A DNA stretch of 64,000 bases from Capillidium heterosporum (Eukaryota > Entomophthoromycota > Entomophthoromycetes > Entomophthorales > Capillidiaceae). The position numbers were made by a program, and so were the translations under genes. The stretch spans positions 248,001 to 312,000 of the forward strand of contig WBMQ01000004.1 of assembly GCA_016630905.1 (NCBI GenBank), given 5' to 3'. Below are positions 24,037 to 35,289 of this stretch, piece by piece (the stretch's first letter is position 1; the number at the start of each line of letters is the position of its first letter). The notes beneath the pieces are model-generated. The model worked only from the letters and a program-made list of their open reading frames with translations. It did no database searches and had not been told where the DNA came from.

Positions 24037-26225
24037 TTATTCAACTTTGCCCAGGCCCAGATAGATCCAGGTATGTCTAGTATGGTACTCACGACCCGAA
24101 TCAGTAGTCGAGACAACGCCTGCCGATTGGTCAGGTCGAACTACCTTATTCAAGTCGTTGGATGAAGCTTTAGGTTTGTTGCCTTCCTTCCCCTTGCCTT
24201 CTGCTTTAGCTTTATCAGCTTCATCGTCGTCCTTGTCTTTGGAATCAAGGTCCTCCTCCTCAGCGTTCAACTTGGGGGCCAATTTTGAAGTGTAGGTCAG
24301 AAGTATAGGCAACTAAAAATAAGTCCAACTTTAAAATAACAACCAAATAAAAATAGTTACCACAACATCGGTACCCAATTCGCCACGTGGGGTTACGGTA
24401 ATGAACAACGAAGTCGAAGCCTTGTCCTTGGAGATGATGGCTCTGTAGGGATTCTCCGGGTCGTAGGTCAACGGTGGGACAAACCTCTCTTTGGCATCAG
24501 TCAAGGTACTATCGTTCAATTGTTTGGATTCGGTCTCATCACCTTCGACGTCGAAATCCTCCTCATCGTCAATGAGGTAGCTCAGGTCCCGCCCTTCCTT
24601 GTCCAACCAGCCACCCGACTCGGTCTCAATAGAAAACTTGGGAGTGGGGAACTGGATGTAGTGGTTGAAGCAGGATGGGAACCGTTTGTCAGGGTCGGCA
24701 TCCATTAAATTGGATGAACTTGGAGCGGTCTTCAATGACATCGTCGGGGCGGTTGGATTCACCGGGGATGATCCAGTGCGGGTCCTGCGACAAAGGGGAC
24801 GACAGTTGCACAAAGACCTTGCAATACAGTGGGTTGCTGAACCGTAATCCAATGCTGACCGGCTTATCCTTGGTCAACTTGGGCACGCTAAAGAAATTCA
24901 CTCGAGGTACGTAGTTGCTGTTGGAATTAGGGTTAGTAATTGAATCAACAGTTTATACGTACATGCCAGGCCATTTGTTCTCGATCTTGTTGGCCTTCAT
25001 CGATTTGGTCTGAGGGGTGAATAGCGTACACTGGCACACGGCACAGCTTTTAACCCGGCTGGACCGCAGTGGTTGCCGCTGGGGGAAGTTGATTGTCTTG
25101 TTGGTAGTTACGTTTAACGCCTGTAAATCGGATGTCGACGATGACGGGGACAGTAGTGGAGGTGAACTGGTTGCAATACCGTCATCCTCTGACCGCTTAT
25201 CCTTGATGGCTACGATCGGTAGGTGATGACTGCGGCCGTGGATCGACTGTTTTAGCGTCGGTACTATAAAGCTATCAGTAAAGTAAGTGTAAGTAGTTTC
25301 AAGTACCTTGACCAATGTCCGTCAGGTTGAGAATCTTCTGAGTGCGTACCTTGTCTGCAGCCAGCAGCTGCTCTTGTAGCTCGGGGTTCTGCTTCATTAG
25401 CCGCTGTAGCTCTGACTTGTAGGCACGGCCCCGCAGCCTGAAGAGGTCGGCAACCCTTATATCGAACCCAGTCACCTCCTCAATGGCGTACAAGGCTGGG
25501 TTGAACTCAAAGAAGTGTGGAATCATATGCTCAATATCATAGTGCAGCTGTAGCGCGTTCACTTCATTGAACCGAATGTCATTAGTTTTTTCCAACTCGG
25601 CCATCTCGTCTAAAAAATGTTAGGATATAATGTTGAAGTAAAAAGTTACTAGTCAGGAAACTGGACTTGTCAAAGGTTAAATTGTCCTCTCGCGAGTCGT
25701 ATTTGCAGGCGTGGCAGAAGAAGTGGTACTTCCTGTTGGACCTTGAGGTCGTCGAAGGTTCGGCAATCAAGTCTAAAGTCATGTTGTTCTCCAAGGGAAT
25801 TGCTTCCATAACTACTAAATTGCATTGACATACCGGACATAGCAGACAGTTACGCCAACATCTAAACAAAAACCCAACATTAAAATAAAAACTTAAACTG
25901 TATAAATTCAACAGAGCATCTTTAAACAAGAAAAAATAGTTTACCGCATCTTTTCAGTTTGGGTGATGGGACCCTGCACTTCAAAGTGACAGGTTGGGCA
26001 GTAGTGTAAAACTATATCTTCGTTGGAACAACGTTGGCATTTGAGTAGATTACACTGCCTACAAAAGTAAAAATCATCCAAGCTGGAAGTCAAGTTGAGT
26101 ACCATGTCCAAGCTGAAACTTAGGGGTCGAGTTGGGAAGGCAGGTGGTAAGCGGTCGGGGTAGATGTTGGTTGGAGTTACACATGTACATTGGAAACGTA
26201 TGAAACGTTGTTGGGGATCATCCAT
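24037..26225 (-). CDS. Dynactin subunit 4 (p62, DCTN4) (one frame break)
   Basis: Pointed-end subunit of dynactin, the dynein cofactor. ATG at 26225. The N-terminal exon has a zinc-binding array (FYFCRQCNLLKCQRC, HYCPTC). The next continues it (CLLCPVCQCN, FFCHACKYDSRED). Then come a helical segment (DEMAELEKTNDIRFNEVNAL) and a second cysteine pair (CAVCQC near 25040). The C-terminal part is a beta-rich domain (VNFFSVPKLTKDKPVSIGL, then YRAIISKDKASTSLFITVTP) with a Lys/Asp-rich insert. This is the p62 order. Six or so short introns keep frame. One break remains: the upstream frame ends at CGA-CCC-TGA (24689-24697 on the minus strand), and the downstream coding frame is +1, continuing DKRFPSCF. 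Confidence 0.87.
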
Positions 26226-26900
26226 AGCTTAAAGTTGGTACTGCTTCTTTAGATTTTCTGGCTTTTGGCAAGATGGGTTCAGCTGGGGGTGGAGCCTTTG
26301 GAGCTTTGGTTTGGGAAGCTGGATGACGTTATAGTAGATGTGGGAGAATTTGAATTTTTGCAAATTTTGTAGTGCAAGATTTTCTTTAGAAATTGCACAG
26401 CTTTAAAATTTCAATTGGAACACCTAGAGCCGAGTTTTGCTAATAATGACATGACTCTCATCCTTGGATTTTGAAGTGGTTTGCGGCTTTACTTTTCAAA
26501 AGCTATGTAAGTTAGGAAGGGTATATAACCACATCCGAAATTACTAGAAATGTAAAATCCATTTAATTAAAGCATTGATAAGTACCTTATTACATTACAG
26601 ATTCCTTCAAGATACTAGGAAATCATACCTAATAGCTAGACAAGTATAAACGTGAATGTAAATCATATAAAACATTTAGATTAAAGCTCATCTGTTTACA
26701 AAATGTAGGACTACTTGCTGAAGCGTTTGGATTTAGTTTGTAACTTGAATCCCTACTATGAAGCCTTTCTAAAGTAGTATTAAAGTAGTTTAACAATATC
26801 TCAAAAAGTATAGTTCAAATCAATATTTCATTGATAAGCTTTATTTTAAAAAGAAAAATTTTGATATAAAAAGAGGCAGGAGGGTATTGAAAAGTACACC
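26226..26900. other. Intergenic region upstream of dynactin p62
   Basis: Holds the DCTN4 promoter. Immediately upstream of the ATG a Pro/Lys/Ala-rich frame (about 26228-26320, minus strand) is open and ends at a TGA overlapping the start codon. It may be a leader or an unrecognised 5' exon. Confidence 0.35.
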
Positions 26901-27101
26901 ATGGGTTTCTTTTATATACTAATTACATTTGTAACATTGGTAAGCTCTCTTCAACCATCTCAATCTATTGGTTCAAGTGGTAACACAGCTAACGAAGGAT
27001 CAAGGTCTAACAGCAACTTGATCATCACACACACCCTCTATAATTCAATTGCTAGAAAGGGCAATGACTTTCTTACTTTTTCAAACGAACAAAAGCACTG
27101 A
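26901..27101 (+). CDS. Small secreted protein, copy 1 of a local pair
   Basis: 66 codons, starting with a hydrophobic leader (MGFFYILITFVTLVSS). The mature part is Ser/Asn/Gly-rich: IGSSGNTANEGSRSNSNLI, then LYNSIARKGNDFL. The same spacing recurs in the minus-strand ORF at 29520-29943 (GNAVNEMSGANKNLG, then LCNSITKKSNSFI). Two matching copies 2.5 kb apart in opposite orientation support a real, if unknown, secreted family. Confidence 0.5.
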   Translation: MGFFYILITFVTLVSSLQPSQSIGSSGNTANEGSRSNSNLIITHTLYNSIARKGNDFLTFSNEQKH

Positions 27102-29519
27102 AATTAAATATCTTTGATATGCAATATATATATAACTAGACCTGCTTTGGAAGGAGTACACGTAACTAAGATTTCCAAGAAAAAGCATATTGCAAGGTAT
27201 AACATTTATGCCGGTTGTAGAAGCATCAATCCAAAACTAAAGTAGTTAAAAGTCTATTTAAACCAACCTTTTAGATCATATCACCACCATTTTTTCTAGA
27301 TACAAAAGAGGCAGCTGTCCAGAGACCAAGGATACCCACCAATGCAGGTTACATAGCAGAATACCTATAGTCCGATTCAGTAGGAGCCCACATGAGTACT
27401 ATTCCACCTGTGTCGGCTATAGAGATGCCATTTTGAACCACTCCATCAATGGCAAAGTAGTCAGGGTATACCTAAACTAATGTTTAAGGCCACAAAAATG
27501 AGTTCAATGAGCATAGCGAAAGTCCTCTGTCCCAATACTAAAAAACGACTATCGATCCAAGAATTACTAGAATGCATATGAATCTTGAATAGCAGGAAAT
27601 AGGAAAGATTCGTTCAAAGGTAGACATGGTCTGATAAACTCAGGCTAACTGCTGTTTATAAAAAACTCAAAAGTAGCATATTATAACGAAACCTTGGAAG
27701 GCTTCTCCAGAAAGCCAATTTGACGACCTTCCTAGCTGACTGAACTCTAGTCTCGAGGCATTCAGCGACCAGTAGTATGAGTTGAATCGATATTGTTTTA
27801 TAAAGCCTGAAACCTATTCACTTTATTTTCTGCAATATATCAATTGCTACGTTGACAGTCAATTTAGACTAGATCAATCTCTTTCGACCTAGAAGTTAAG
27901 CTCTAGTCGCATAAGAACCAGTTTTAGGAAGGCTGATTCTTAGCACAAACATAGAGCTTTCAAACTAGACGCAAGCTTGAACCAACCTATCGACCTTCAC
28001 TGTGAATACTGATTATTTTGTGGGTTGCAAAGCTTCATGAATGTATTATTCTGACATGCCTTCAAGATATGATAAATACAAGCTGCTTTCTTAATGATAT
28101 ATTCGCTGTTAGAATCTCCATCCCTCCACTTACCTCTACCTTTACTCTATATAAACCCCCTTGACCTGTGTAGCTTTTGGACAAGTGATTATTTCATAAA
28201 AATCCAATTCCTCTTTATGATATAATTACTGCACACTTTCCAATACTTTTTAGCATCAACTCCTTGTAAACTTTGAATTGATTCAGAATTATAATAAGAA
28301 TTAGTATTAGATTAGAATCGCTTAGAATTAGGATTATACTATATTAGAATAACTTAATTAGAATTAGAACCCTGAACCTCGATGGGTATTGTTGCTCTCC
28401 TTGGTTTCGTTATAACTATTGTCTTGTTTATTTTTATGAATCACCTCTAAGTCCAGATTGTAACTAAAGTATTGGTTATTAAAGCGATGACCTTGAATTT
28501 CTTTAGTTTTATTGATGTAACCACCACTACGCTGGCTTATCTCAAGCCCAGCCCAGAATCCCTTGGGAGACTTTCCTGCATCCTTTTACGAGCCGAGATT
28601 TGGAATTGGTCATCAATAGCATATATGTACATTGAAATAAAGTAAAATTAGTATCCAAGTTAACATGCTTACATTTCTATTTCCAAGCTATTAGATAGCT
28701 AGCTTTTGTGTCTATAATAACCCTTCAAAACATTAAATACTATAGAGTTGGAGATACTCTCAAAAATAGATGAATCCAAGCTTTCATTGTAACAGTTGGT
28801 TGATAATTCAGCTACTAGAAATGTTTTAAATTGAAATACAAACCAGCTAGATAAAGCGTAGGTATATCTTTGTAGCCATTGCTACCATGTAATTTAGTGC
28901 TTGAGTGACAATGAATTCAAATAACCAAACACTTTGCCAGTTATAAAGATCAAGATATCATAACGAAAACAAGCTTACAATATACGGCATAGAGTTTGAA
29001 AGCAATATATAGGTTTAAATATCAAAATAGACACTATACTATGTTTATTATATTTAGGAAATCTATTAGTGCAATATTAGAAGCTACACCGAAAGGTATT
29101 TATTATTGATATTTGAGTAATCGGATTACAACTCAACTTTTATCTGTACCTTTTAAAACCTTAAGAAATCGTAGACTTTATTATGATTTAGATTGAGTCA
29201 CTTTGGCTTTTCTAGCGTTGTTAGTTTCAAACTTAGTAAACACCTACTTATTTTGGAACGTAATTGTTGATATATAATGAAGATATAGTTCTGCTACCAT
29301 GCTTTCCACGTTTATGAGCCTTTTTTCTCTTTTACAGCTCCCCTTATCACATGTAGCGAAGATGAAACTGATATAGACTTAAAAATTAGCACAAATGTAC
29401 TTTTAGTCACTGTACCTTCTGTTATATGCCTGTCAATAGCACCTCTACAGTCCTTACATATGATATATGTTTTCTCTAGCTATAAAATTATTTCAAGTTC
29501 AGGTATGCCACTATCCTTC
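27102..29519. other. Gene-poor AT-rich stretch with a short TTAGAAT-type repeat
   Basis: No gene recognised in 2.4 kb. At 28285-28370 the motif TTAGAAT recurs about five times with irregular spacing, downstream of a TATATAAA-type sequence near 28148. This could be a remnant of a mobile element's promoter end, but no protein or terminal repeat confirms it. Confidence 0.35.
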
Positions 29520-29943
29520 CTACTTTGGGGGAATCTCCTCACACCTTGACAGCAGCCATTGAAACAGGAAGCAAAAGAAGTATCGTGACCTAAAATGCCA
29601 GTTTAAATACACTTTCAGCCATACTACTCTCTTCAATATACTGATCAATAGCAGATTTACAATTTCTATAGCTATCATGTACATAGCTTCCTTTTTCTGA
29701 CTAGATCCAACTTTTACCATTTTTGTTCTTTTAAAGAGGGAGATAATAAAGCTATTTGACTTTTTGGTAATTGAATTACAGAGGATGTATGTAGTACCCA
29801 AGTTTTTGTTGGCTCCCGACATTTCATTAACTGCGTTACCGTTTAAACCAATGAGTTGCGGTACTTGATTCACACTGCCAGGTTGAGGGTCTGGGAGGAG
29901 CTTACCAATGCTATAACAACAGCTGATATCAAAAAGGGATTCA
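29520..29943 (-). pseudogene. Small secreted protein, copy 2, with a frame break
   Basis: An ATG at about 29943 opens a leader (MNPFLISAVVIALVSSS) that is similar in layout to copy 1. A frame change is then needed near 29885 to reach the matching segment LIGLNGNAVNEMSGANKNLG. The downstream ORF runs to 29520 with a hydrophobic C-terminal part absent from copy 1. The leader frame otherwise stops at a TGA soon after. It is a probable pseudogene; an unrecognised intron is the alternative. Confidence 0.4.
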
Positions 29944-30635
29944 TAAAGTATATTTTATATATCCTTTTGCCTCTCTTTATATTAAAACTTTGTTTTTTCA
30001 GATTCCTACAACGAAGATATTGATTCAGAATATACCTTTATTCGAAATTTATCAAGCTACTTTACGACTCTTGCAAACTTCGGTCCAAATGTTCTATACA
30101 AACCCCACTTAAATGTAGTATTATATAACTTTACGTTTGGATGGGATTGCTAACATTGGCTTTCGAGAAGGCAGAACCTTTATCAAGCACTTGGGTTAAA
30201 ATTTTTTAAGGTTGGCCGAAACCTATTATAGCCTGATACTATCACTTGATAAACCTCAGTGGGTTTTGGCCTCCTTTCCAAACTATTAACTCATATATCA
30301 TACAGGTCATTCAAGTTTGAAACGTTGCAGTGCACTAAAATTAGATATGGAGCCCATCATACCATTTCTTCAGCTTCATATATCAAAAGATAGCCAAGAA
30401 GCGTCGTATATTCGGCAAAATTATTAAATAAAGTGCTAAAATGGATAATATTAAATAAAAAGGCATATTATTTAAGTTTGTAAACGCAAAAGCAAAACTA
30501 TCATATACGTAACATCATTTCAATAAATACCACAATCCATATCAAAAACATAACAGCAAACTTTCAAATCAGCTACCACTCGTTTAATTTCTGCTTAAGT
30601 GCCCAACTTTTCAAAAGTCCACTTAAAAGAATTAG
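29944..30635. other. Intergenic spacer
   Basis: AT-rich; nothing recognised. It includes the 3' flank of the SH3 adaptor gene. Confidence 0.5.
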
Positions 30636-31346
30636 TTACTCCTCTTCCTCATCATCTACAAACTCGACATAGTTTTCAGGGATGAGGCCTATACTCTCGT
30701 CTTTGAAGTAACCTACCAACCACCCCTCACACTGTCTGTAGTGGATATACAGCTCGTCACCTTTCTTGAAACTCAACTCGGTGGGGTTTTCGGCTTCAAA
30801 GTCGTAGAGAGCGATGACACGACCAGTTGCCTTAGTACCACGGGTTTCTACTTCTTCCTCATCCTCTAGACCACCCATAGTGGAGGGTAGAGGCTTACCC
30901 CAATGCCGTATGTCCTCAGTTGGGAAGCCAAAGTCGCGAATCTTTACTGTTTGGTTCTGCCAAAATTCTGGTAAAAAGTTAGAAACAAGGTTCGAGCATT
31001 TTAAAATAAAAGATACGAAAATGTGCGACAGTTGGAAGTAGTTGAAAACAGTTTACCTTCACGTAACCTAGACTGTATAAAGAAATAGGTGGAAAAATTA
31101 GTATATTTGTAAAGCTTGGTATATATATAAAGTGCAGTGACTAAGGAATCTATCCTTTAAAAATCTTTGAAACTCAATGGATCAACGGTAAAAATTAACT
31201 AAACATATATAAGAAGGATTACTTACCGCTTTTTCAACGATTGACAAGCTTTCGATGGAAGTTAAAAGCTCATGAATTTGTTGGTTTTTGTTCACCGAAG
31301 CTCTGCCTTGGCTCCTCTCTTGGTTACTATCGACATTTACACTCAT
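30636..31346 (-). CDS. SH3-domain adaptor of the NBP2/Skb5 type
   Basis: Three exons: 31227-31346, a 16-nt microexon 31057-31072, and 30636-30967. Together they encode 155 aa. A helical N-terminus (QIHELLTSIESLSIVEKA) leads through the microexon (SRLREE) to FWQNQTVKIRDFGFPTED. A full SH3 domain follows: ALYDFEAENPTELSFKKGDE, then GWLVGYF and GLIPENYVEF. The tail is acidic. SH3 proteins of this layout (budding yeast Nbp2, fission yeast Skb5) link PAK and MAP kinases to phosphatases. The microexon uses acceptor ATACAG; the nearer CTAG acceptor would create a stop. Confidence 0.75.
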
Positions 31347-31641
31347 AACTGCTTGTTGCTATTTCGTTCCGTTTAAATAATTATTGGTTTGCAGGTTCCT
31401 TAAAGATATATCAACCGATGCTTAGCTAGAGTAAATGTTTTTATCGATGTTAGTATGTCGTAAAGGAGAACTTGGAATTGTAGCGTTTAGGTTAAATACA
31501 CGGACCTAATCAATCAAGCTCAAAACTAAGTTGCGGCAAACTTCCAATAGGGTAAAATATGATTGGCTAAATAGGGATTTCCTATGTCACTAGTTGAAAA
31601 CATAAAGTAATGGAGCATAGGAACACGTTCTAGTTGCAACA

Positions 31642-33589
31642 ATGTCCGAATTTAACTTGGGGTTCGAAAATGTGTGGGAGGACCATGAGCCAGAGTTTGA
31701 GGATTTCAACAGTTTGCCCGACCTAAACTTGGAGTTGGAAGACGACGTGAAAAAAGGCTATAGCTCCGACTCCCAACTGGCGAAAAATAAACATGAAGCT
31801 ATGAACAAAGATGCTGTTATTGGTACTAAAGGTCAGATACATCTAATTTAGTTTATACGAGCTTTTCTTACCTTATTTTTAAATGTTATTTAGATAAAGA
31901 TTTGAATTTGGATAAAACACAAGAGTTCAACAGTTTTTCCAACTTCCCAGACGACGGATTTGGTGATTTTACTACCACCTCAATGAATGACTTTGACAAA
32001 GTAACGCAAGATTTTAATTCAACCGACATCGAAGATACGCAGCTACCAAATACTTTGAATACAGCAGTTGAGAAAAAAACCGAAGATATTGATTTCTCCT
32101 TGAAAAGTAATCCATTTCTATTTAATTTATTAACATTTAGCTGAAACCACTGTAGACGCCGCTAATGCTGACGATCCATTTGGTGTATTCGAAACACCTT
32201 TAGATGAAGCTGATGACAATGGTTTTGGTGATTTCACTTCAACGTTTGTCGAAGCTCCACCTACTAACCACAGTGTAGATAAAGCAGCCGAAATATCTAC
32301 CGTTCAAAATACCACAACAACATCCGACGACGGATTTGGCGATTTTTCTGATATCGAAGAGAAGAACGTTATAGAAGGGGACGAGGATGGGTTTGGTGAC
32401 TTTTCCGATTTAAAGGGAAGTGATGTTAAAGATGATGTCGATGACGGGTTTGGTGACTTTTCCAATTTGAAAGAAAACGATAGCAAAGGTGCTGCTGATG
32501 ACGAGTTTGGCAACTTCTCTGACTTGAAAGGTACCACTACCCAGGATGGCAATGATGATGGGTTTGGTGACTTTACCGATCTACAAACAAGTCCGGTTGA
32601 TACAAAGAACGATGACCAATTTAATTTTGGAACCTTTGTCAGCGATTTCGAAGCTCCAACTACTACTACAAACAACCAGTTTGACTTTGATGAGTTTGAG
32701 TCTCCTTCATTCCCAGCTGAACCTTCCAGCTCCAAATTGAATGCAACCGGCATGTTCAATGCAACTACAAACCTTTCTTCTAAAGCCGATGACCTCATAG
32801 TAATTATAAATATCACTGGCATTACTTAACCATCCTGTTCAAATTTAACTTTTAGGCGCCTATAAGTGACATCCTACCCGATCTTGAGCGTACGTTGGAT
32901 AGGTTATTTGGTCCCAGCACTTTAAATTTCAACCCAGTTGACGAATCAAACTTGGAAGCTATACCAGTTCCAATCTACAATCGGTATACTTGTTCATTTT
33001 GCAACTTCTAATATTTTGAAGTGAGCTGTATGCTGAATTGGCCCAGCCTACCTTACGTTCCAAAAGGCCCTTCCAGTGGAAAAATTCCAGCTGCCAAGTT
33101 AAATTCCTTTTAGCCAACGGCATTTCGGAGAAAACACAGGTACATTTCCTAACTTTAATTTTTTAATCAATGGTAGATGCGAGTCCGTCAAAATTTGGAG
33201 ACCGATAACGTAGCAAAACCTACCTGGTCATTCACTCCCAACACCTTCGTTGGCAAGACGAGATCGGCTCGACGTACCCCTGTTATACCGCCAGCTCTAC
33301 CTACGACTCAACCTATCCAGCTCTTATCTTCCCGTAATTATCTACTTTTGGATCTATACTGATTTTATGTTTAGAGATGCCGAGACAAGTTAGTTTGGAC
33401 AAGTTTAGCTTACCAGTCCAGGAACTACTGAACAAGTTACCTGACCTTAGCTTCATCAATGGTACCCCATCCAAAGTGAAGAATCTGGATTCACCAGAAT
33501 CGGAACTGTTGATCCAGGCTACACCCCCTAACTTCGATACGAATCCCCCAGCTGCTAGTACCGGTACCTTAATAAATTTGTTGGATTAG
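31642..33589 (+). CDS. Aftiphilin/Laa2-like AP-1 accessory protein
   Basis: Multi-exon gene (about seven exons, all junctions in frame). The N-terminal half is acidic and carries six FGDF tetrapeptides in contexts such as DDGFGDFSDL, plus one FGNF. FGDF fits the AP-1 gamma-ear/GGA-ear ligand rule (hydrophobic-G-D/E/P-hydrophobic). An N-terminal WEDHEPEFEDF lies in the same style. The C-terminal part has RPFQWKNSSCQVKFLLANGI, which resembles the clathrin-binding box of aftiphilin (QW..S, then LGI). Laa2/YBL010C with Laa1 recruits AP-1 in yeast, and aftiphilin does so in animals. The expected role is clathrin/AP-1 traffic at the trans-Golgi or endosomes. Orthology rests on motif layout rather than overall identity. 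Confidence 0.6.
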
Positions 33590-34114
33590 ATGTACATCGA
33601 ATTTTCAAACCAACTGAAGGTTTATGATTATGATTTCTGCATTGACCATTGGGATATATATTTCACCATTTATTAAAAGGCAAGCTATCATCGATAATGG
33701 GCTTTAGCTGAAGGTGGAATATCGTAAATTGTTTCGCTAGGGCGTTAGTTCGATGGTTGTTTTCGACTGTCGAAAATTATAGATAATACTATCAATTGCT
33801 AAGGATGAACCTGTGGTCGTTTAGATCTGATGAAACGATATGTTGCAGATACAGAGTATTCTGGATTTCAAAATGTGGTATATTTTCAACATGTATTAAA
33901 GTTAAAATAGAAGTTGAATAAAATTCGAACTCGAAATACAGCACCGTTTAGCTGTGAAAATATAATAAACCAATACTTTGAAAAATTAAACCTTAACTAT
34001 ACTAAGACAAAAATATTTTAGTGCATAGCTTGAACTTCGAAACCCAATAAGTTAAGAACACCTACTCTAAGTGTCAGGAGCTGACTCTATTTTCAAATTG
34101 TAGAAGAATATCCC
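33590..34114. other. Convergent intergenic spacer
   Basis: The 3' ends of the Laa2-like and RPF2 genes face each other here. AT-rich, no gene seen. Confidence 0.5.
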
Positions 34115-35289
34115 TTACTCTTCATCATCGTCATCATCTTCTTCTTCTTCTTCTTCCTGACCGGAAGCATCGTCGTCTTCCGACTGAGAATACTGGCCTT
34201 CCTCATCCTCATCCTCCTCATCTTCCTCTCCGGGTAAGGAGGTTGACTTCTTAAGACCCTTCATCTTACGAGTCTGCAGTTTACCAAAGTCCTGCTTCTC
34301 CATGTGGATACGACCGTACTTGTCGCCGAGGTCGTCGTGTTCGATGTTCTTCTTCTTCTTGGGCTAAAAAATAAAGTCAATGTCTTGGATCTTTGAAAAT
34401 GTTAAAGTTACTTTAAGTTCTTTAGGAACACGAGTGGCAACCTTCATGACTTCGGGGTCGGCTAGCTGCGAACGACGGATTGTCATATCGAAAGAAGGCC
34501 CCATCTCTATCAGTTCGACGCGAGGTATTCTAGTTCCCGACTTCTTTAGATCGATGCTGTAGACTCTTAGGTGGATGGGTTTAGGGAGCTCAGTAGTAGC
34601 TGGACCAATAGTCACTACTATGACGTGCTCCAGGCCAGCTAAGTTGATCTGGTCGACTACTTGCCCATGGTACATGTCGATTAAAAGATTTTTGAATCTA
34701 ATATAGACTTCATCTTGTTCGAACTCTTCACCGTTGAATAGGAAACAGGGTTTGTTACCGAGGGCACATTTGTTGGTCTAGTTTTAAATTCGTAAAAAGT
34801 CATGATAATATTTACCTTGAAATCCTTCATAAATTGAGCTCTGACAATACCAACTTCAATCATATCGAGGACGGTGTAGTCGAAAAGTCGGATAAAAGTC
34901 AAGTTGTTGGGACGTTTCTTGGAATGATTACCAACCACCATAAGAGAGGCGTCGTTCTTTCGGGCAAAAAATTCCAAAGAGGTAGTATCGTCGAAAGGAT
35001 GTATGTCATTCTTCTTGGAGAAGCTGATGGCGTCAGGTTTCTTCAAAGTATACTGTATTATATATTAGTAAAAATTTAAGATTATAAATACTAAATCCAA
35101 TAACGCATCGTTGACTACTTGGGAAGTTGTTGATCCTCTAATGAAGATAGCTGACTTGACGTTCTCAACTACTTTAGAATTTCGCTTATCTAAGGCACGT
35201 TTGGAACGGGCGTTCTTTGGCTTTCTATATTGAAATGTATTTGTTTAGGCAGGGAGATTTATACTAGTTGCTTACGGGACTTTCAACAT
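34115..35289 (-). CDS. RPF2: RPF2, ribosome production factor 2 (Brix domain)
   Basis: Partner of Rrs1 that loads the 5S RNP onto pre-60S particles. Five exons: 35276-35289 (14 nt), 35092-35224, 34816-35052, 34412-34777 and 34115-34363. All splice in frame. The N-terminus is KPKNARSKRALDKRNSKVVE. The Brix core follows (AISFSKKNDIHPFDD, then FFARKNDASLMVVGNHSKKR and LDMIEVGI). Next come CALGNKPCFLFNGEEFE and NLLIDMYHGQVVD, with MGPSFDMTIRR in the conserved C-terminal part. It ends in a long acidic tail typical of fungal Rpf2. Confidence 0.92.
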
